Made by a program: the position numbers and the translations under genes. Positions 60,195-60,280 of a stretch of 60,280 nucleotides of DNA are shown in pieces; within the stretch, counting starts at the first letter, position 1; the number at the start of each line of letters is the position of its first letter. The DNA lies in assembly GCA_020637295.1 (NCBI GenBank), contig JACJWF010000017.1, positions 1 to 60,280 on the forward strand, read 5' to 3'. The DNA comes from Acidimicrobiaceae bacterium. Lineage in GTDB: Bacteria; Actinomycetota; Acidimicrobiia; Acidimicrobiales; Ilumatobacteraceae. Below the pieces are notes generated by a model that saw nothing but the letters and a program-made list of their open reading frames with translations, ran no database searches and had not been told where the DNA came from.

Positions 60195-60280
60195 CGGGCT
60201 GCACTGTGCCCGTCCGCGGCCAGAAAGTCAACAGAATCGAACGAGGACGTCGCAGATTTCGGCCAGGTCTGACCCCTGTT
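60195..60280 (-). promoter_or_regulatory. Upstream region of the deoR-ABC-galT operon
   Basis: On the minus strand TTGACT (60231-60226) and CACAGT (60208-60203) are separated by 17 bases and could be the operon promoter. The stretch is cut by the window end. No clear operator repeat was seen. Confidence 0.3.

Noticed and set aside
57386..60231. Apparent GalT-ABC and ABC-regulator fusions from long open frames
   Set aside because: Upstream extensions are out-of-frame readings of the neighbouring gene. The TGATG junction and two-base gap show separate genes.

Overview
The window is a gene-dense, very GC-rich stretch of bacterial chromosome with many GTG and a few TTG starts and many ATGA/GTGA stop-start overlaps. 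Several features point to an actinobacterium, most likely of the Acidimicrobiia (Ilumatobacter-like) group: an F420-type LLM oxidoreductase, a BTAD-containing regulator, a DUF35/thiolase pair, several acyl-CoA dehydrogenases, and lipoproteins with Thr/Gly-rich linkers after the lipobox. This placement is inferred from gene content and not from a marker gene. I saw no rRNA, tRNA, CRISPR array, prophage or insertion sequence.

Layout. 1-7083: a truncated MMPL exporter divergent from a DHA2-type MFS exporter, a remnant of a WYL regulator, an ArsR-AHSA1 repressor pair with a palindromic operator, a NERD nuclease-helicase and a cold-shock protein. 7095-10015: LLM oxidoreductase and S9 peptidase. 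10085-15743: an arsenic-resistance island with an ArsR-ArsC fusion, GAPDH, ArsJ, an ArsI/CadI enzyme, a TauD-type dioxygenase and Acr3. 15756-22428: acyl-CoA dehydrogenase, a second Fe(II)/2OG oxygenase, a ZU5-like lipoprotein and a large ATPase-BTAD regulator. 22760-26607: a ribose-type sugar ABC importer. 26614-30847: membrane protein, acyl-CoA dehydrogenase, DUF35 + thiolase, nitroreductase. 31167-35394: a secreted subtilase with a tryptophan pentad tail, one base upstream of a GGDEF-EAL protein. 35369-38444: AzlCD exporter, then a winged-helix regulator with an MFS exporter. 38449-40008: a degenerate acyl-CoA dehydrogenase and an AlkB-like enzyme. 40074-45112: a soluble NAD-linked molybdenum formate dehydrogenase packed into two fusion polypeptides. 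45113-54514: indolepyruvate-type ferredoxin oxidoreductase, YbaK, a DrrAB-like ABC exporter, an M48 protease, a TPR-HD-GYP protein and TetR. 54585-57372: ferredoxin, esterase, Lgt, enoyl-CoA hydratase. 57386-60194: DeoR regulator, sugar ABC ATPase and GalT.

The most coherent system is the ars island. It appears to handle arsenate by two routes. In one, arsenate is reduced by the ArsC domain and exported as arsenite by Acr3. In the other, arsenate is incorporated into 1-arseno-3-phosphoglycerate by the dedicated GAPDH and exported by ArsJ. An ArsI-like C-As lyase candidate and an unassigned TauD-family dioxygenase sit in a second transcription unit behind a TTGACA/TAGGAT promoter. That promoter is flanked by two operator-like inverted repeats with identical half-sites. 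The dioxygenase overlaps acr3 and is the best candidate here for an undescribed arsenic function.

Other unusual points are the compact formate dehydrogenase (FdsG-FdsB and FdsA-FdsD fusions), the strict five-residue tryptophan array on the secreted subtilase with its apparent coupling to cyclic-di-GMP turnover, and the in-frame collapsed WYL regulator.
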